From contig NC_091048.1 of NCBI RefSeq assembly GCF_963966145.1, forward strand, positions 6,510,001 to 6,574,000: a DNA stretch of 64,000 bases, given 5' to 3'. Position numbers and translations under genes: made by a program. This document shows positions 62,907 through 64,000 of the stretch, piece by piece (position 1 is the first letter of the stretch; each line of letters opens with the position of its first letter). The notes beneath the pieces were generated by a model. The model was given only the letters and a program-made list of their open reading frames with translations. It made no database searches and was not told the DNA's origin. The DNA is from Tenebrio molitor. Lineage: Eukaryota > Arthropoda > Insecta > Coleoptera > Tenebrionidae.

Positions 62907-63112
62907 ATCGGGTCTTCATTTAAATGTCCCGTCAAAGTTGGCCTTGAAGAGTCGCTTGTGAACGCACCACTCGTCAGTCTGCAGAGTAAAAACACAAACA
63001 ACGCAAAACTGAGGTTAGATTTGAACAGCTAATCCGTGATCCGTAATCCGTGGTGCGTTCACAATCGACTCTCAACGCCAACTTTGAGGAGGCATTTAAA
63101 TGAACACCCGAT
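62907..63112. mobile_element. Foldback MITE (GGGTGTTCATTTAAATTT family), copy 5
   Basis: Left ATCGGGTCTTCATTTAAATG, right CATTTAAATGAACACCCGAT, with GAAGAGTCGCTTGTGAACGC and the usual centre AACTGAGGTTAGATTTGAAC. Confidence 0.85.
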
Positions 63113-64000
63113 ATTATAGCATCAGCAATGAAAATAAGTAGGTCTTTATAAAGTTTTTTCCACAAATGATGATTTTCTTTTAAATAATTATTTTCCAAGC
63201 AATAACAATTTTAGTACTTAGAGAGGTGTTGTTCTAAATCTTCCTTTTTTCTTTATTTTGCGATTATATTATTCTTGGAAAAAATCAAGCTACATTTCAG
63301 TTTCAAATAGGGCTGGATTTAACTGTAACTGATGCCTTAACTAATTAAACCTATCAAACCGTACAGCTCTGGTTTCGAAGCGTACCTTGTACAATAAACT
63401 CGCTTTATACTTTCATCACACACTTAGTGACAGTACTTATCATAACCTTTTATGTTGTGAATGTTAAAGTAGTTTCAAGTGACTTTAAGAAGTGCTTATT
63501 TAAAGACGGAAGCCGGTTTGGTAGTTGAACAGGTTGAAAAGCTTAGCGCAAGAACGTTCACCATTGCACTACGGCGGTCATTTTTTAAAAACTTTCGGAT
63601 ATACCAGGCACAGAAATACGTTTATGTCCTGGCAAGTAGTGTTCCGTGTTATTGGAATTTTGCTAAGATTTACAGCTACCCATTTCATTAACTGCAAGTT
63701 TCAAAGGCAGCAGAAGTAATTACATACTTTAAGTTTTAATTAGCAGTCGGTTTGTTTACAAATTGTTACTTTTAACACAAATACTGGCAGATGTGTGAAA
63801 GTGTATTTTAATTTAAAAACAAATTAAAGAGGAAGCCGGAAACTATTAACAATTTGAAGACGCATACAGTTATGTGTGGAATGGAACAAAAATTAAAATA
63901 AAAAGTTAAACTAGAAAATAAAAAAATTGAAAAAATATATTTTTTCAGGTCAATAATCTCTACGTTTACTACAATCACGATTTTTTTTTTAATTCTACTA
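63113..64000. other. Intergenic, no feature recognised
   Basis: Two overlapping plus-strand frames (63479-63691, 63525-63719) have no domain or supporting splice sites. The end is AT-rich. Confidence 0.35.

Overview
The window looks like a piece of an AT-rich insect nuclear genome, most likely a beetle; that placement is an inference. Support comes from introns of 47-77 bp with GT-AG ends, AATAAA poly(A) signals, a kappaB/GATA-type immune promoter, and very dense short DNA transposons including hAT elements with 8-bp target duplications. I see no bacterial features, no tRNA gene and no CRISPR array.

Left end (0.2-3.5 kb): two small two-exon genes on the + strand encode secreted defensin-like peptides. 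Each has a signal peptide, an acidic propeptide, a furin-type RxxR site and a six-cysteine CSab core with spacing C-x4-C-x3-C-x9-C-x4-C-x-C. Both share a phase-1 intron at the same place. Both have a GGGGATT kappaB motif 40-45 bp upstream of a TATA box, which suggests infection-induced tandem paralogues.

Main gene (8.2-43.5 kb, minus strand): one large gene of the MTUS1/MTUS2 (ATIP/TIP150) microtubule-associated coiled-coil family. Eight coding exons can be joined with every splice site and reading phase consistent, giving a 683-residue long form. The coiled-coil core lies in five exons at 8.7-11.8 kb. A 29.8-kb intron separates it from N-terminal exons at 41.6, 43.2 and 43.4 kb. Two further first exons with their own ATG (26.7 and 27.0 kb), and possibly one at 19.4 kb, end in the same phase and can splice to the same core exon. 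The gene therefore seems to make at least three products with different N-termini: one with a predicted myristoylation signal, one short and hydrophobic, and one basic.

The rest of the window is introns and flanks filled with mobile DNA. An apparently intact hAT transposon (43.9-46.8 kb, one-intron 667-residue transposase, perfect 8-bp target duplication) sits about 0.5 kb upstream of the long-form start codon. A second, non-autonomous hAT (31.6-32.8 kb) carries a nested MITE. There are several MITE families, palindromic foldbacks that share an apex motif, a decayed THAP-domain transposon (30.3-31.4 kb), the 3' end of a non-LTR retrotransposon with a restriction-like endonuclease domain (21.7-22.4 kb), a Tc1/mariner relic (58.7 kb), a 5S-rRNA-derived sequence (38.9 kb) and a relic of a repeated arthropod protein family (40.1 kb). 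Between these lie less AT-rich islands without transposon signatures (about 18.5-20, 26.3-27.5, 33.8-34.4, 43-43.8, 56.3-56.9 and 60.2-60.9 kb). At least two of them hold alternative first exons, so the others are reasonable places to look for promoters or enhancers. From 47 kb to the right end I find no coding gene.
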